From: Faecalicatena fissicatena
GTDB lineage: Bacteria; Bacillota; Clostridia; Lachnospirales; Lachnospiraceae
Length of the DNA: 64,000 nucleotides
NCBI GenBank assembly: GCA_001028025.1
Contig: LDAQ01000001.1
Coordinates: forward strand, 1 to 64,000
Direction of reading: 5' to 3'
Shown: positions 51,929-61,802 of the stretch, piece after piece
Layout: the number at the start of each line of letters is the position of its first letter
How positions within the stretch are numbered: position 1 is the first letter of the stretch
Program-made: the position numbers and the translations under genes
The notes under the pieces: generated by a model
What the model was told of the DNA's origin: nothing
Databases searched by the model: none
Seen by the model: only the letters and a program-made list of their open reading frames with translations

Positions 51929-53329
51929 ATGAAAAAAATTAAGCTGGGTTTTGCACCGACAAGAAGAAGCATTTTCAGCGCACCGGATGCAGTTAAGTTC
52001 CGGGGGCTTACCGCAGAGCGTTTGAATGATCTGGGCGTGGACTTTGCAGATATTACAGATATCAATGAGGAAGGGCTTCTGTATGACGACAATGATGTGG
52101 AGAAGATTGCTGCAAAGTTCCTGGCAGAGGGTGTAGACGGACTAATGCTACCGCACTGTAATTTCGGTACGGAATATGTCTGTGCAAGGCTGGCAAAGAA
52201 ACTGAATGTACCGGTTCTTCTCTGGGGACCGCTGGACGAGCGCCCGGAACCGGACGGAACAAGGCTGAGAGATACGCAGTGCGGACTCTTTGCCACAGGA
52301 AAAGTACTGAGGAGATTTCAGATTCCTTTTACATATCTGACCAACTGCAGATTAAGCGATCCAGTATTTGAGAGGGGAATCAGAGACTTTCTGGCTGTCT
52401 GTAATGTGGTAAAAACGTTCCGCAATATCAGAATCCTTCAGATTTCTACAAGACCCTTCGATTTCTGGACAACGATGTGCAATGAGGGGGAGCTTCTGGA
52501 AAAATTTAATGTACAGCTGACACCTGTGCCGATGACTGAACTGGTAGAAGAAGTAAAAGCCGTAAAGCAGGATAAAAAAGCATTGGATGCTATGCTTACC
52601 TGCATCCATGAAACGATGGAAGTAAAAATCAGGGAAGAGCAGGCGGAGAATGTGGCGGCGCTTGCGGCGGCCATGAAACGGCTGGTCAAAAAATACGGCT
52701 GTAATGCGGCTGCAATCCAGTGCTGGAATGCTTTGCAGACAGAACTGGGGGTAATGCCCTGTGCAGCCAATGCGATTCTCAATGAAGAAGGGATTCCGGT
52801 TGTCTGTGAGACCGACATTCATGGTGCAATCACCGCACTTCTGACAGAGGCGGCAGGAATGGGGGAAACGAGAGGGTTCTTTGCAGACTGGACCATCCGG
52901 CATCCGGATATTGCAAACGGAGAACTTCTGCAGCACTGCGGACCATGGCCGGTATCTGTGGCAAAGGAAAAACCGCAGCTCACCTATCCGCTGGCCTTTG
53001 ATCATCCGGGAAGCCTGACGGCGGAAGCGAGGCACGGAGAGGTAACGCTCTGCAGATTTGACGGCGACAATGGGGAGTATTCCCTGCTTTTGGGAAAAGC
53101 AAAAGGCGTGGACGGGCCAAAAGGGATGGGGACCTATCTCTGGGTGGAGGTTGAGAACATCAAACGCCTGGAAGCAAAGATCGTGGAAGGGCCGTATATC
53201 CACCACTGCGTGGGGATTCATAAAGATGTGGTACCGGTATTGTATGAGGCATGCAAGTATATGGGAATAAAACCGGATCTGTATGACCCGATCGAAGAAG
53301 ACGTAAAAGCATATCTCAGAGGTGAATGA
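51929..53329 (+). CDS. L-fucose/L-arabinose isomerase-superfamily protein
   Basis: 466 residues. The C-terminal half has the metal-binding elements of this superfamily: VVCETDIHGAIT (Glu and Asp ligands) and the His-rich end IHHCVGIHKD. The N-terminal half is a Rossmann-like domain (LMLPHCNFGTEYV). It should interconvert an aldose and a ketose, giving the substrate for the kinase and transketolase downstream. The exact sugar is unknown. GGAGGA favours ATG 51929 over 51923. Confidence 0.82.
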   Translation: MKKIKLGFAPTRRSIFSAPDAVKFRGLTAERLNDLGVDFADITDINEEGLLYDDNDVEKIAAKFLAEGVDGLMLPHCNFGTEYVCARLAKKLNVPVLLWGPLDERPEPDGTRLRDTQCGLFATGKVLRRFQIPFTYLTNCRLSDPVFERGIRDFLAVCNVVKTFRNIRILQISTRPFDFWTTMCNEGELLEKFNVQLTPVPMTELVEEVKAVKQDKKALDAMLTCIHETMEVKIREEQAENVAALAAAMKRLVKKYGCNAAAIQCWNALQTELGVMPCAANAILNEEGIPVVCETDIHGAITALLTEAAGMGETRGFFADWTIRHPDIANGELLQHCGPWPVSVAKEKPQLTYPLAFDHPGSLTAEARHGEVTLCRFDGDNGEYSLLLGKAKGVDGPKGMGTYLWVEVENIKRLEAKIVEGPYIHHCVGIHKDVVPVLYEACKYMGIKPDLYDPIEEDVKAYLRGE

Positions 53330-53336
53330 GAACTGT

Positions 53337-53377
53337 CAGTTACTAATTACAGGCCTGTCTGTGATTAGCAATAACTG
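53337..53377 (+). other. Hairpin between isomerase and transketolase genes
   Basis: CAGTTA-CTAATTACAG-GCCTGT-CTGTGATTAG with closing TAACTG: about 15 bp with one mismatch and no U-run. Probably mRNA processing or stability within the operon. Confidence 0.5.
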
Positions 53378-53391
53378 CTAAAGCAAGCTGG

Positions 53392-53404
53392 TGACAGCAT
53401 ATAT
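53392..53404 (+). repeat. 13-bp direct repeat upstream of transketolase and kinase
   Basis: TGACAGCATATAT here and identically at 55192-55204. The copies lie 24 and 30 bp before the transketolase and kinase start codons. Confidence 0.5.
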
Positions 53405-53428
53405 CCGAAAAAGAAAGGGAGAGAAAGA

Positions 53429-54253
53429 ATGAATTTAAAAGCATTGGCATATGAGCTGAGAAAAGACACGGTGGACTTAATACGCGCAGGAAAGGCAGGG
53501 CATATCGGCGGCGATATGAGTGTGATGGAGATTCTTGTCGAACTGTATTTTGACCAGATGAATATCAGCCCGGAAAATATGGACTCACCGGACCGTGATT
53601 TGTTTGTATTGAGCAAGGGGCATTCTGTAGAGGCATACTACTCTGTTCTGGCCGCAAAAGGATTTTTTCCAAAAGAACAGCTGCACCGGGAATTCAGTAA
53701 ATTTGGCACCCGGTTCATCGGACATCCGAATAACAAACTGCCTGGAATCGAGATGAATTCAGGTTCCCTGGGGCACGGTCTTCCAGTCTGCGTGGGGATG
53801 GCCAAAGCCGGGAAGGTGGACGGCAGAACCAGCCGTGTCTATACAGTTATGGGCGACGGCGAACTGGCGGAAGGTTCCGTATGGGAAGGCACTATGGCGG
53901 CGGCACATTATGGGCTTGACAACCTGTGTGCGGTGGTGGACAAAAACCGGCTGCAGATCTCAGGAAATACGGAGGATGTCATGGCACACGATGATCTGCA
54001 TGAAAGGTTCAGAAGCTTCGGCTGGAATGTCATTGATGTGGCCGATGGCAATGATATTGATGAACTTCATGTGGCGTTCGAGAAGGCTAAATCGGTGAAG
54101 GGAAAGCCTTCAGTATTGATTGCAAACACGATCAAGGGAAAGGGTTCACCCCTTATGGAAGATAAGGCCGGATGGCACCACAAGGTTCCAAACGATGAGG
54201 AATATACTCAGATAATCAAAGATTTCAAGAAAGCAGAGGAGGCAGTGAGATAA
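53429..54253 (+). CDS. Transketolase, N-terminal (thiamine diphosphate) subunit
   Basis: 274 residues. The thiamine diphosphate motif MGDGELAEGSVWEG and the later DKNRLQISGN mark the PP domain; HIGGDMSVMEIL and SKGHSVEAYYSVL belong to the same half. The enzyme is split in two, with the C-terminal half encoded next and overlapping by one base (TAATG). Split transketolases serve ordinary pentose metabolism and also special sugars such as apulose 4-phosphate and sulfofructose. Confidence 0.93.
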   Translation: MNLKALAYELRKDTVDLIRAGKAGHIGGDMSVMEILVELYFDQMNISPENMDSPDRDLFVLSKGHSVEAYYSVLAAKGFFPKEQLHREFSKFGTRFIGHPNNKLPGIEMNSGSLGHGLPVCVGMAKAGKVDGRTSRVYTVMGDGELAEGSVWEGTMAAAHYGLDNLCAVVDKNRLQISGNTEDVMAHDDLHERFRSFGWNVIDVADGNDIDELHVAFEKAKSVKGKPSVLIANTIKGKGSPLMEDKAGWHHKVPNDEEYTQIIKDFKKAEEAVR

Positions 54254-55185
54254 TGGGGAAGACAGCAAATAAGCAGATGATTTGTGAAGTGTTGATGGAG
54301 CATGCCGGTGCTGACAGGGACATTATAGCTCTTTGCAGTGACTCCAGAGGAAGCGGTTCTTTTACTCCTTTTGTGGAGAAATATCCGGAGCAGTTCGTGG
54401 AAACCGGAATTGCGGAACAGAACCTGGTCAGCATAGCGGCAGGGCTTGCCAAATGCGGAAAGAAAGCCTATGCCGTATCGCCTGCCTGCTTTCTGTCTAC
54501 AAGGAGTTATGAACAGTGTAAGGTGGATGTTGCATATTCCGGCACCAATGTAAAGTTGATCGGGATCAGCGGAGGTGTCAGCTATGGTGCGCTGGGGATG
54601 AGTCATCACTCTGCCCAGGACATCGCGGCGATGAGTGCGATTCCCAATATGCGTGTTTATATTCCCAGTGACGCTTTGCAGACACGGGAACTGACGGAAG
54701 CGCTGCTTAAAGACAGCAAGCCTGCTTACATTCGGGTGGGTAGAAATGCAGTAGATCCGGTCTATGAGGAAGGAACCTTTTCCTTAGAACTGGATAAAGC
54801 TGTGACGGTCTGCCAGGGAGAAGATGCGGCCGTCATTGCCTGCGGTGAGATGGTGAAACCGGCAATGGATGCGGCAGAGATGCTGGCAGCAGAGGGGATA
54901 CATGCGGCAGTGATCGACATGTACTGTATCAAGCCTCTGGATGAAGAAGCTATTATAAAAGCGGCCACAAAGGCCAAAGCAGTTGTTACTGTGGAGGAAC
55001 ACGCACCGTTCGGCGGTCTGGGATCTATGGTAGCTCAGGTAGTAGGCCGGGAATGCCCGAAAAGGGTCCTGAATATGTCTCTGCCGGATGAACCGGTTAT
55101 TACAGGGACTTCCCGGGAAGTGTTTGATTATTATGGGTTGAATGCGGCAGGAATCGCTGCCAGAATAAAAGAAGCACTGGCATAG
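54253..55185 (+). CDS. Transketolase, C-terminal (pyrimidine-binding) subunit
   Basis: 310 residues. Pyrimidine domain (FVETGIAEQNLVSIAAGLAK, with the catalytic Glu) and C-terminal domain (AAVIDMYCIKPLDEEAIIKA). It forms the active site together with the N-terminal subunit. Translation is coupled through the TAATG junction. The kinase gene follows after 49 bp. Confidence 0.93.
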   Translation: MGKTANKQMICEVLMEHAGADRDIIALCSDSRGSGSFTPFVEKYPEQFVETGIAEQNLVSIAAGLAKCGKKAYAVSPACFLSTRSYEQCKVDVAYSGTNVKLIGISGGVSYGALGMSHHSAQDIAAMSAIPNMRVYIPSDALQTRELTEALLKDSKPAYIRVGRNAVDPVYEEGTFSLELDKAVTVCQGEDAAVIACGEMVKPAMDAAEMLAAEGIHAAVIDMYCIKPLDEEAIIKAATKAKAVVTVEEHAPFGGLGSMVAQVVGRECPKRVLNMSLPDEPVITGTSREVFDYYGLNAAGIAARIKEALA

Positions 55186-55234
55186 CAGGTCTGACAGCAT
55201 ATATGTGGCAAAAAGAGTATTGCAGGAGGTTATG

Positions 55235-56710
55235 ATGCAGGAGCAGTATATTATCAGTATTGACCAGAGTACCCAGGGAACAAAAGCGATGCTGTTTGAT
55301 CACGAGGGGATAATGCTGGGACGTTCGGATCTGCCCCACCGGCAGATTGTAAACGAGAGCGGCTGGGTCTCCCACGACCCGGAGGAAATATATCACAATA
55401 CAATCCGTGTTGTGCAGGACCTGCTTGAGAAATCCGGGATTGAGAAAGAAAAAATAGCAGGGGTTGGAATCAGTAATCAGAGGGAAACCTCCCTGGCATG
55501 GGATTCCGTGACAGGAAGGCCGGAAGCTGATGCGGTTGTATGGCAGTGTGCCCGTGCAAGTGCAGTCTGTGAACAGGCGTCAGTAAAAGGCGCCGCGGAA
55601 TTGATACGGAATCGGACAGGACTGGAGCTGTCGCCATATTTTCCTGCATCCAAGTATGCATGGTTTCTGGAAAATGTTACAGGGACCAGGGACAAGGCGG
55701 ACTGGGGCGAACTACGTCTGGGGACAATGGATACGTGGCTTATCTATAAACTGACAAAAGGCAGATCCTTTAAAACAGACTTTTCAAACGCGTCCAGAAC
55801 ACAGTTGTTTAATATTTTTACCATGCAGTGGGATGAGAATATCTGCGGAATATTTCATATCCCCGCGGAATGCCTGGCAGAAGTCTGCGATTCCGACAGC
55901 TGTTTTGGAATGACGGATTTTGAAGGTGTTCTGCCCCATGAAGTTCCGATACACAGCGTTTTAGGAGATTCCCACGGCGCCCTGTTCGGACAGGGGTGTC
56001 TGACGCCCGGAATGATGAAGGCAACTTACGGCACGGGTTCTTCCATTATGATGAATATCGGGGAGAAGCCCGTTTTGAGCACACACGGAGTCGTGACATC
56101 CCTGGCCTGGAAGATGAACGGAAAAGTCAATTATGTTCTGGAGGGAAACATCAATTATACAGGTGCGGTCATCAGCTGGCTGAAGGACGAGGCGGAGCTG
56201 ATCAGCACACCGGGGGAGACGCAGGGGCTTTGTTATGAAGCCAAGCAGGACGATTCCCTGTACTTTGTTCCGGCGTTTACCGGTTTGGGTGCGCCATACT
56301 GGAACAGCCAGGCAAAAGGGAGCCTGAGCGGGATCACGAGAACCACAAAGCGGGCGGAGATTGTCCGTGCGTGTACGGAGTGCATCGCCTATCAGATCAT
56401 GGATGTGATAAAGGCCATGAGTAAGGATGCAGAGATTGAAGTTACGGAACTGCGCGTTGACGGCGGCCCGACCAGAAATGAATATCTGATGCAGTTCCAG
56501 AGCGATATCCTGGATGCCGGCGTACAGGTTCCGGATGCGGAGGAACTCTCCGGGATCGGGGCGGCCTATGCAGCAGGCATTGCGTTGGGGCTATATACGG
56601 AGGCTGTTTTCACAAGACTGGAGCGCAGAAAATATGAGCCGGATATGGAGAGAGACAGAAGAGAACAGAAGATCAGCGGATGGAAGGCCGCGGTGGAGAA
56701 AGTACTTTAA
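55235..56710 (+). CDS. FGGY-family carbohydrate kinase, glycerol kinase-like
   Basis: 491 residues. N-terminal phosphate loop IDQSTQGTKAMLFD and C-terminal ATP motif DGGPTRNEYLMQFQSDILDA, closer to glycerol kinases than to xylulokinases. In this operon it most likely phosphorylates the ketose made by the isomerase, before transketolase cleavage; glycerol is the alternative. The ATG at 55235 lies 5 bp after AGGAGG; 55232 is also possible. Confidence 0.88.
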   Translation: MQEQYIISIDQSTQGTKAMLFDHEGIMLGRSDLPHRQIVNESGWVSHDPEEIYHNTIRVVQDLLEKSGIEKEKIAGVGISNQRETSLAWDSVTGRPEADAVVWQCARASAVCEQASVKGAAELIRNRTGLELSPYFPASKYAWFLENVTGTRDKADWGELRLGTMDTWLIYKLTKGRSFKTDFSNASRTQLFNIFTMQWDENICGIFHIPAECLAEVCDSDSCFGMTDFEGVLPHEVPIHSVLGDSHGALFGQGCLTPGMMKATYGTGSSIMMNIGEKPVLSTHGVVTSLAWKMNGKVNYVLEGNINYTGAVISWLKDEAELISTPGETQGLCYEAKQDDSLYFVPAFTGLGAPYWNSQAKGSLSGITRTTKRAEIVRACTECIAYQIMDVIKAMSKDAEIEVTELRVDGGPTRNEYLMQFQSDILDAGVQVPDAEELSGIGAAYAAGIALGLYTEAVFTRLERRKYEPDMERDRREQKISGWKAAVEKVL

Positions 56711-56757
56711 AGACTCTTGCAAATTGCGTTCATGTAAATGATGTGGTATAAGAAGTA

Positions 56758-56796
56758 AGCTGCCCTTGAATCATAAATTTAGGGCAGCTCCTTTTA
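56758..56796 (+). terminator. Terminator of the sugar operon
   Basis: AGCTGCCCT, 14-nt loop, AGGGCAGCT and then CCTTTT. Confidence 0.85.
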
Positions 56797-56920
56797 TATA
56801 TTAATTTTGGGCATGGAAATTAACAGGGGACATGAGTCGGCTAAAAAAATTCCTTTTATGATTTGAAAAATGTATGAGTTATACATGTGAAGTCTTCAAA
56901 AAAATAGATTGTATCAGGTA

Positions 56921-57826
56921 TTATGAAATATGGAATTCTTCACAGAGTTTTTTGCAGAATTCCTCATTTTCAGCGGCCCTTTTCAGGTCATCTGTTCTGC
57001 CCGCATCTATCAACAGCGCTGAGAGTTTTAGAATATTGGCGGTGCCTTCTTTTATACCTTCTTTCATACCCTTTTCTATACCTTCGGCTACGCCTTCTTC
57101 TTTGGCAGCTTCCCGCTCCTGACGTATGTGCCTTTCCTGATCGTATTCATAGATACTCATATTCTTTGCCTCCGTTTTGTTCTTTCTTAAAAAATCTGCC
57201 AATATGCCATTTGATATGCACTCGGTAATTGCCTTTTCAACTGCCTCGTTAAGACTCATTATTTTGGCATAGGAGCGGACCTTTGCGGTGTATGCTGAAT
57301 AATCGCTTAGTGTTTTACATGCACCCAGAAGACTCTGATTGTGTCCGGGATTAATATTCAGCATGAGGGCTTCTAACTCTAATACCGGAATGTCATCGTG
57401 CACTGTATACATATCAGACAGCTTTAAAATCTGAGAATCGGGCTGTTCTTCTTCTCCGTTGTAAAATATTACGAACCTGGGGGCCGGTATACGGATGATT
57501 TTTGTGCCGTATAAGTTTTCATTCCGTGTTTCCGCTGAGTACAAATCAGATACATAAAAAAGATATCGAAGCGGCAGGTTGGGACTATAGGTGGACTGAT
57601 GTTCATATAAGGTCAGTCTGGAATCGATAAGAAAGGATACGTCATTATGCATGGACATATAAATAGCATTTTTCAGCGTATTGATTTCCAATAATTCAGG
57701 GTCCTTATAGTCCGTTTTGTTCATTGCATTATACAACTTCAGTAATTCTGTTTTTTCACTGAAAACCAATTCGAATAATCTGGCCTTGTAAGTGCGGTTT
57801 GGCTGTGCTTCATTCGTACTGTTCAT
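56921..57826 (-). CDS. Rpn-family PD-(D/E)XK nuclease (recombination-promoting, transposase-like)
   Basis: 301 residues. Nuclease core residues: DVSFLIDSRLTLYEHQSTYS and RYLFYVSDLY. The tail has the typical repeated EEGVAEGIEKGMKEGIKEG segment. Rpn proteins cut DNA and promote RecA-independent recombination; many are annotated as transposases, but no inverted repeats or second gene mark this as a mobile element. The ATG at 57826 follows AAGGAGG. Confidence 0.88.
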   Translation of the reverse strand: MNSTNEAQPNRTYKARLFELVFSEKTELLKLYNAMNKTDYKDPELLEINTLKNAIYMSMHNDVSFLIDSRLTLYEHQSTYSPNLPLRYLFYVSDLYSAETRNENLYGTKIIRIPAPRFVIFYNGEEEQPDSQILKLSDMYTVHDDIPVLELEALMLNINPGHNQSLLGACKTLSDYSAYTAKVRSYAKIMSLNEAVEKAITECISNGILADFLRKNKTEAKNMSIYEYDQERHIRQEREAAKEEGVAEGIEKGMKEGIKEGTANILKLSALLIDAGRTDDLKRAAENEEFCKKLCEEFHIS

Positions 57827-58326
57827 AAAATATTTCCTCCTTGTTTTTGCGTGCAGGAGGTTCTGAAAACAGTGCTTTATCACGTCCTCTTATGGAAACC
57901 TCTCTGCTGTTATTGTTGGGATACAAGCATTGAGATTTCTAATAAGATTCCCTGGCCGGGAAGACTGGTATCAGATGTGGCTGCCGCCACGCAGAATGAA
58001 TAGAAATATAATGCTTTTGTTTTATAGTAGCACGGAAGATGAGATAATGCTATAGTGTATAAACATAAAAATCAGGCATGATTGATAATCTCAGAAGATG
58101 ATGATATATTATATCATGAATCGAGGCTTCATGATCGCCATTCACCGTTTGGAAAATGGATAAGTACGCTTTCCTCACTAATGTTCATTAAATCATGAAG
58201 TAAAACTGTCTTTGACAGACGTTATACTGATCTGTAGAGATGGGCTTGGCTGTACAAAAGATGAATCAGAACGTTATTGCCGGGGGGCGTATACTGTGTT
58301 AAATATTCTGAAAGCAGGTCTTGAAT
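57827..58326 (+). other. 500-bp intergenic region with an 8-bp palindrome
   Basis: No gene seen. ATGATATA-T-TATATCAT at 58101-58117 is a perfect 8-bp inverted repeat. A TTGACA at 58212 lacks a good -10 partner. The region must hold divergent promoters for the nuclease and the sensor kinase. Confidence 0.4.
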
Positions 58327-60105
58327 ATGAAGAAAATAAGTACTTTAATATTTGGCATTTTGGAAAGAAACAGTTATAAAAGGATGGTAGCTGTTTTTTT
58401 TGTAATTGCAACGGTAGTTCCCATGATATTGCTTCAAATTATTTCATATGGCTACTTAAAGGGCAGTTTTCAGAAAAATGTAGATGAGCTTTCAGAAGCG
58501 AATGTTGCGAAAACCCGAAGCAATATAGAAAGCGCACTGAATGCTTATGAAGATATACTCTATCAGGTGTATACCAATGATGAAATTATTGAGAATATTG
58601 ACAATATAGACAGGGATGAAAATCTCGCGATGAATATGAACCGTCTGAGACGCCAGCTGCGGACCATGTGCTATGCAAAAGACAGCATTGAGGCAGTCTC
58701 CATCATTACACCGGAGGGCAATTTAATACATTATGATAAGCTGACCGCTTCTTCCGTGAACAGCTCCTGGGTTAATAGTGTGGAAAAGACGAGGACTGAG
58801 ATTTATACGATGGGGATGCGGGATTTTGATACGCACATTCTGCCCACACATTTTGCAAGAAAGCAGCTTAACAAGTCAAATTATTTGTTTCATTTGGTCC
58901 ATCGGGTGATTGATTATAGAAATACGGACCGCCCCTGCGGTGTGGCGATATTGAGCCTGAACGAGGATTTGCTGCAGGAAATCTGTAAGGAAGATGAAGT
59001 ACAAAATTCTTACAGCTATATTGTGGATGAGGTTGGAAGGGTCATATCACATGAGGATAAAGAGCAAATCGGCATGATGATTTCTATGCCTTCAGGAGAA
59101 ACATTTACAGGACAGGCTTCCGGCAAAGGGGCTACCTACATATCAGAGCCGATCAGAGGCTGGAGGGTTATAACCGAATACAATCAGGAATCATTCTGGC
59201 AGGATCTGTCGCGGCAGCTGGGGCGTTTCCTTGGTATTGGCATAGCGATTACACTATTTGCACTGGTGATGGTGATCTTTATAACGACGCTGCTGTCCCG
59301 TTCCATGAACAGTGTGATTGCAGCGATGCGTCAGGCACAGGAAGGGGATTTGAGCGTTTCTGTTACAAAGAGGCACGTGGTATCCAGTGAAATGATGTCC
59401 ATTGTTGATACGTTTAATAAAATGATGACAAAAATCGCTGAATTACTGGAAGAGGTTAAGCTGACTGCCGGGCGCAGGCGGGATGCGGAAATAAAAGCAC
59501 TGGAAGCGCAGGTAAATCCACATTTTCTGTATAACATATTGGACAGCATGAATTGGATGGCTATTGATAATGACCAGTTTGAAATCAGTCATATGATTAC
59601 ATCTCTTGCAAAAATTCTCCGCTACAGTATCAACAGCAGCAATGCATCGGTACCGCTGAAAGATGAGCTGGAGTGGGTGCGGCAGTATATTTATCTGCAA
59701 AGCATCCGTTTTAAAGATGATTTTGAATATATCATAGAGGTAGAGCAGGAGGAGCTGCTGAATTTTACCATTCATAAACTGCTTTTACAGCCGTTTATAG
59801 AAAATGCAGTTGTGCATGGATTCAAAGACAGCCAGCGTAAAAAAATTCTGCGGATTCATATCCGACAGGCGCCGGAGGGAATTGAGATCGAGATACACGA
59901 TAACGGAAAAGGCATAGAAGAGGGTGTGCTGCAGGAAATTTTAACGAAAGCTGAAAATGCAGGTGATCACATAGGCATGGCAAACGCGATCGGCCGTATC
60001 CATATGTATTATGGTGAGGAATCCGATGTTTCGGTGGAAAGCAGTGTCGGGCTGGGAACGACTGTTTCTATCTGTATTAAAAGTGACGGGGGTGTATTAA
60101 AATGA
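58327..60105 (+). CDS. YesM-type sensor histidine kinase
   Basis: 592 residues. Two membrane helices (about 20-42 and 300-325) bracket an outside dCache-like sensor, followed by HAMP. The kinase core has QVNPHFLYNILDSMNWMA (phosphoacceptor His), FIENAVVHGF (N box) and HDNGKGIEEG. Pairs with the YesN-type regulator, whose start overlaps its stop by 4 bp. Such pairs control neighbouring carbohydrate ABC transporters. Confidence 0.94.
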   Translation: MKKISTLIFGILERNSYKRMVAVFFVIATVVPMILLQIISYGYLKGSFQKNVDELSEANVAKTRSNIESALNAYEDILYQVYTNDEIIENIDNIDRDENLAMNMNRLRRQLRTMCYAKDSIEAVSIITPEGNLIHYDKLTASSVNSSWVNSVEKTRTEIYTMGMRDFDTHILPTHFARKQLNKSNYLFHLVHRVIDYRNTDRPCGVAILSLNEDLLQEICKEDEVQNSYSYIVDEVGRVISHEDKEQIGMMISMPSGETFTGQASGKGATYISEPIRGWRVITEYNQESFWQDLSRQLGRFLGIGIAITLFALVMVIFITTLLSRSMNSVIAAMRQAQEGDLSVSVTKRHVVSSEMMSIVDTFNKMMTKIAELLEEVKLTAGRRRDAEIKALEAQVNPHFLYNILDSMNWMAIDNDQFEISHMITSLAKILRYSINSSNASVPLKDELEWVRQYIYLQSIRFKDDFEYIIEVEQEELLNFTIHKLLLQPFIENAVVHGFKDSQRKKILRIHIRQAPEGIEIEIHDNGKGIEEGVLQEILTKAENAGDHIGMANAIGRIHMYYGEESDVSVESSVGLGTTVSICIKSDGGVLK

Positions 60106-61637
60106 AAATCATTGTAGTGGAGGATGAAATACGGATCCGTGAGGGACTGGTTAAGCTGATCAGGCGTTTTTTCCCACAGGTATCCCAGGTATGTGAGGCG
60201 AAATCAGGAGAAGAGGGGATTCATTTCATACATGAGATGGATCCGGATATCGTAATTACGGATATACGTATGGAACCGCTTAATGGATTGGAAATGCTGA
60301 GAATCCTGAACCAGGAGAAGAAATGGAATTTTAAAAGCGTGATTTTGAGTGCATATTCTGAATTTGAATACGCAAAACAGGCTATTTCACTCGGGGTAAA
60401 CGAGTATTTGATAAAGCCGGTGGAAATCGAAGAACTGCGCAAGGTTATGGATCGCCTGGAAGAAGAGCTGAGGGAAGAAAAACAAATGCGGACAGATACC
60501 CCAAAACAGCTGCGCTCGCTGGAAACGATACTGAGTAATGTACTTTCCGGGCAATTGGAGATGAATGAGGAACTGGGCGGATTTCTGTTAAAAAACTACG
60601 AGATCCATTGGGACGAACCAGCCGGGATGATACGTGTCTATATGGGGCGCCGGTTTGAAGAAGAGAAGGCGTTTTTGATAACTGCATTACAAAACTCTCT
60701 TCTGAAGAAGGGGTACCAGAATAGCAGAGTGATAAGTTTTCCAACAGATCAGGAAGTGGTTGTACTGCTTTTTTCCATTGCGGACGAGCAGCAGCTGGAA
60801 CGATATCTGCAGTATACGTTCCTGTCTGACATCCATCGGGTTGATACAGCAGCTACTGTCGGTTTTACCGTCTGTCAGGATTTTAGGGAATTACGGGCAC
60901 AGCTGGAGACTCTGAGAGATGTGATGCCGTGGAATATTTCGCTGGGAGAAGACGTGTTGATCTCTTTTCCAAAGATACTGGATATCCATTCAGCGGAGCT
61001 GATTTATCCCGCCGAAATGGAGAAAAAGTGTACGGATGCTCTATACAAGATGAATTATGAGATTTTGAATGAGCAGATGGAGCGTTTTCTGCAGTATTTT
61101 ATTGATCAGCCCTACCCGCCGGATACGATTAAAAAAAGTATTCTGCGCTGCATATGGAATCTTTTAAATGCGGCGAAGGAAGTGAATTTTGAGGCATATA
61201 AAAAAGTCGATGAACAAAGTATTATCGAGGCCGTGACCCATGCCGCCACATTCGGAGAACTTGAAATGGTGGTTTATTCACTACAGGAACTGCTGATACA
61301 GCGTAAGGCGAAAGCGGTGGGGCTGATTGTGAAGAAGGCACAAAGCCTTGTGGAAGAATTCTACCAGCAGGGTATTACGCTGGAGGAGATTGCGTCAAAA
61401 CTGGGTGTATCTCCAGAACATATCAGTGCACAGTTTACCCGGGAACTGGGGATTAATTTCAGTAAATACTACCGGGATTACAGGCTTGTAAAAGCAAAAG
61501 AGCTGTTGGCAGGAACCGATCTGAAGATTTATCAGGTGGCAGCAAAAGCTGGTTACAGAGATGCAAAATATTTCAGTAAGGTGTTTCGGGAGTCGGAAGG
61601 AATACTGCCAATGGAATACCGGCAGAATCACCGGTAA
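60102..61637 (+). CDS. YesN-type response regulator with AraC DNA-binding domain
   Basis: 511 residues. Receiver with Asp54 (DIVITDIRMEPLNG) and Lys in LIKPV; a long middle region; two AraC helix-turn-helix units at the end (ITLEEIASKLGVSPEHISAQ, then YQVAAKAGYRDAKYFSKVF). It probably activates the sugar transporter that starts 165 bp downstream. Confidence 0.94.
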   Translation: MKIIVVEDEIRIREGLVKLIRRFFPQVSQVCEAKSGEEGIHFIHEMDPDIVITDIRMEPLNGLEMLRILNQEKKWNFKSVILSAYSEFEYAKQAISLGVNEYLIKPVEIEELRKVMDRLEEELREEKQMRTDTPKQLRSLETILSNVLSGQLEMNEELGGFLLKNYEIHWDEPAGMIRVYMGRRFEEEKAFLITALQNSLLKKGYQNSRVISFPTDQEVVVLLFSIADEQQLERYLQYTFLSDIHRVDTAATVGFTVCQDFRELRAQLETLRDVMPWNISLGEDVLISFPKILDIHSAELIYPAEMEKKCTDALYKMNYEILNEQMERFLQYFIDQPYPPDTIKKSILRCIWNLLNAAKEVNFEAYKKVDEQSIIEAVTHAATFGELEMVVYSLQELLIQRKAKAVGLIVKKAQSLVEEFYQQGITLEEIASKLGVSPEHISAQFTRELGINFSKYYRDYRLVKAKELLAGTDLKIYQVAAKAGYRDAKYFSKVFRESEGILPMEYRQNHR

Positions 61638-61690
61638 ATTTAGACAGGCTATAAGGCTGAATATCAATGAGACAGTACACTGGGAGAGAA

Positions 61691-61726
61691 GGGGGAGTAA
61701 ATCATCTTTGATTTATCCCCCTTTTT
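61691..61726 (+). terminator. Terminator between regulator and transporter genes
   Basis: GGGGGAGTAAATCA pairs with TGATTTATCCCCC (one bulged G), followed by TTTTT. A TATAAT at 61763-61768 then marks a separate promoter for the transporter. Confidence 0.88.
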
Positions 61727-61802
61727 CGGATTTCTGGAGTGTTTTTTATACTCTCGAATTTATATAATATGTTCATAAAATATAAAGTTGGAGGAAATGG
61801 TA

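Noticed and set aside
56921..57826. Insertion sequence
   Set aside because: The Rpn nuclease stands alone without terminal inverted repeats or target-site duplications that I can see.
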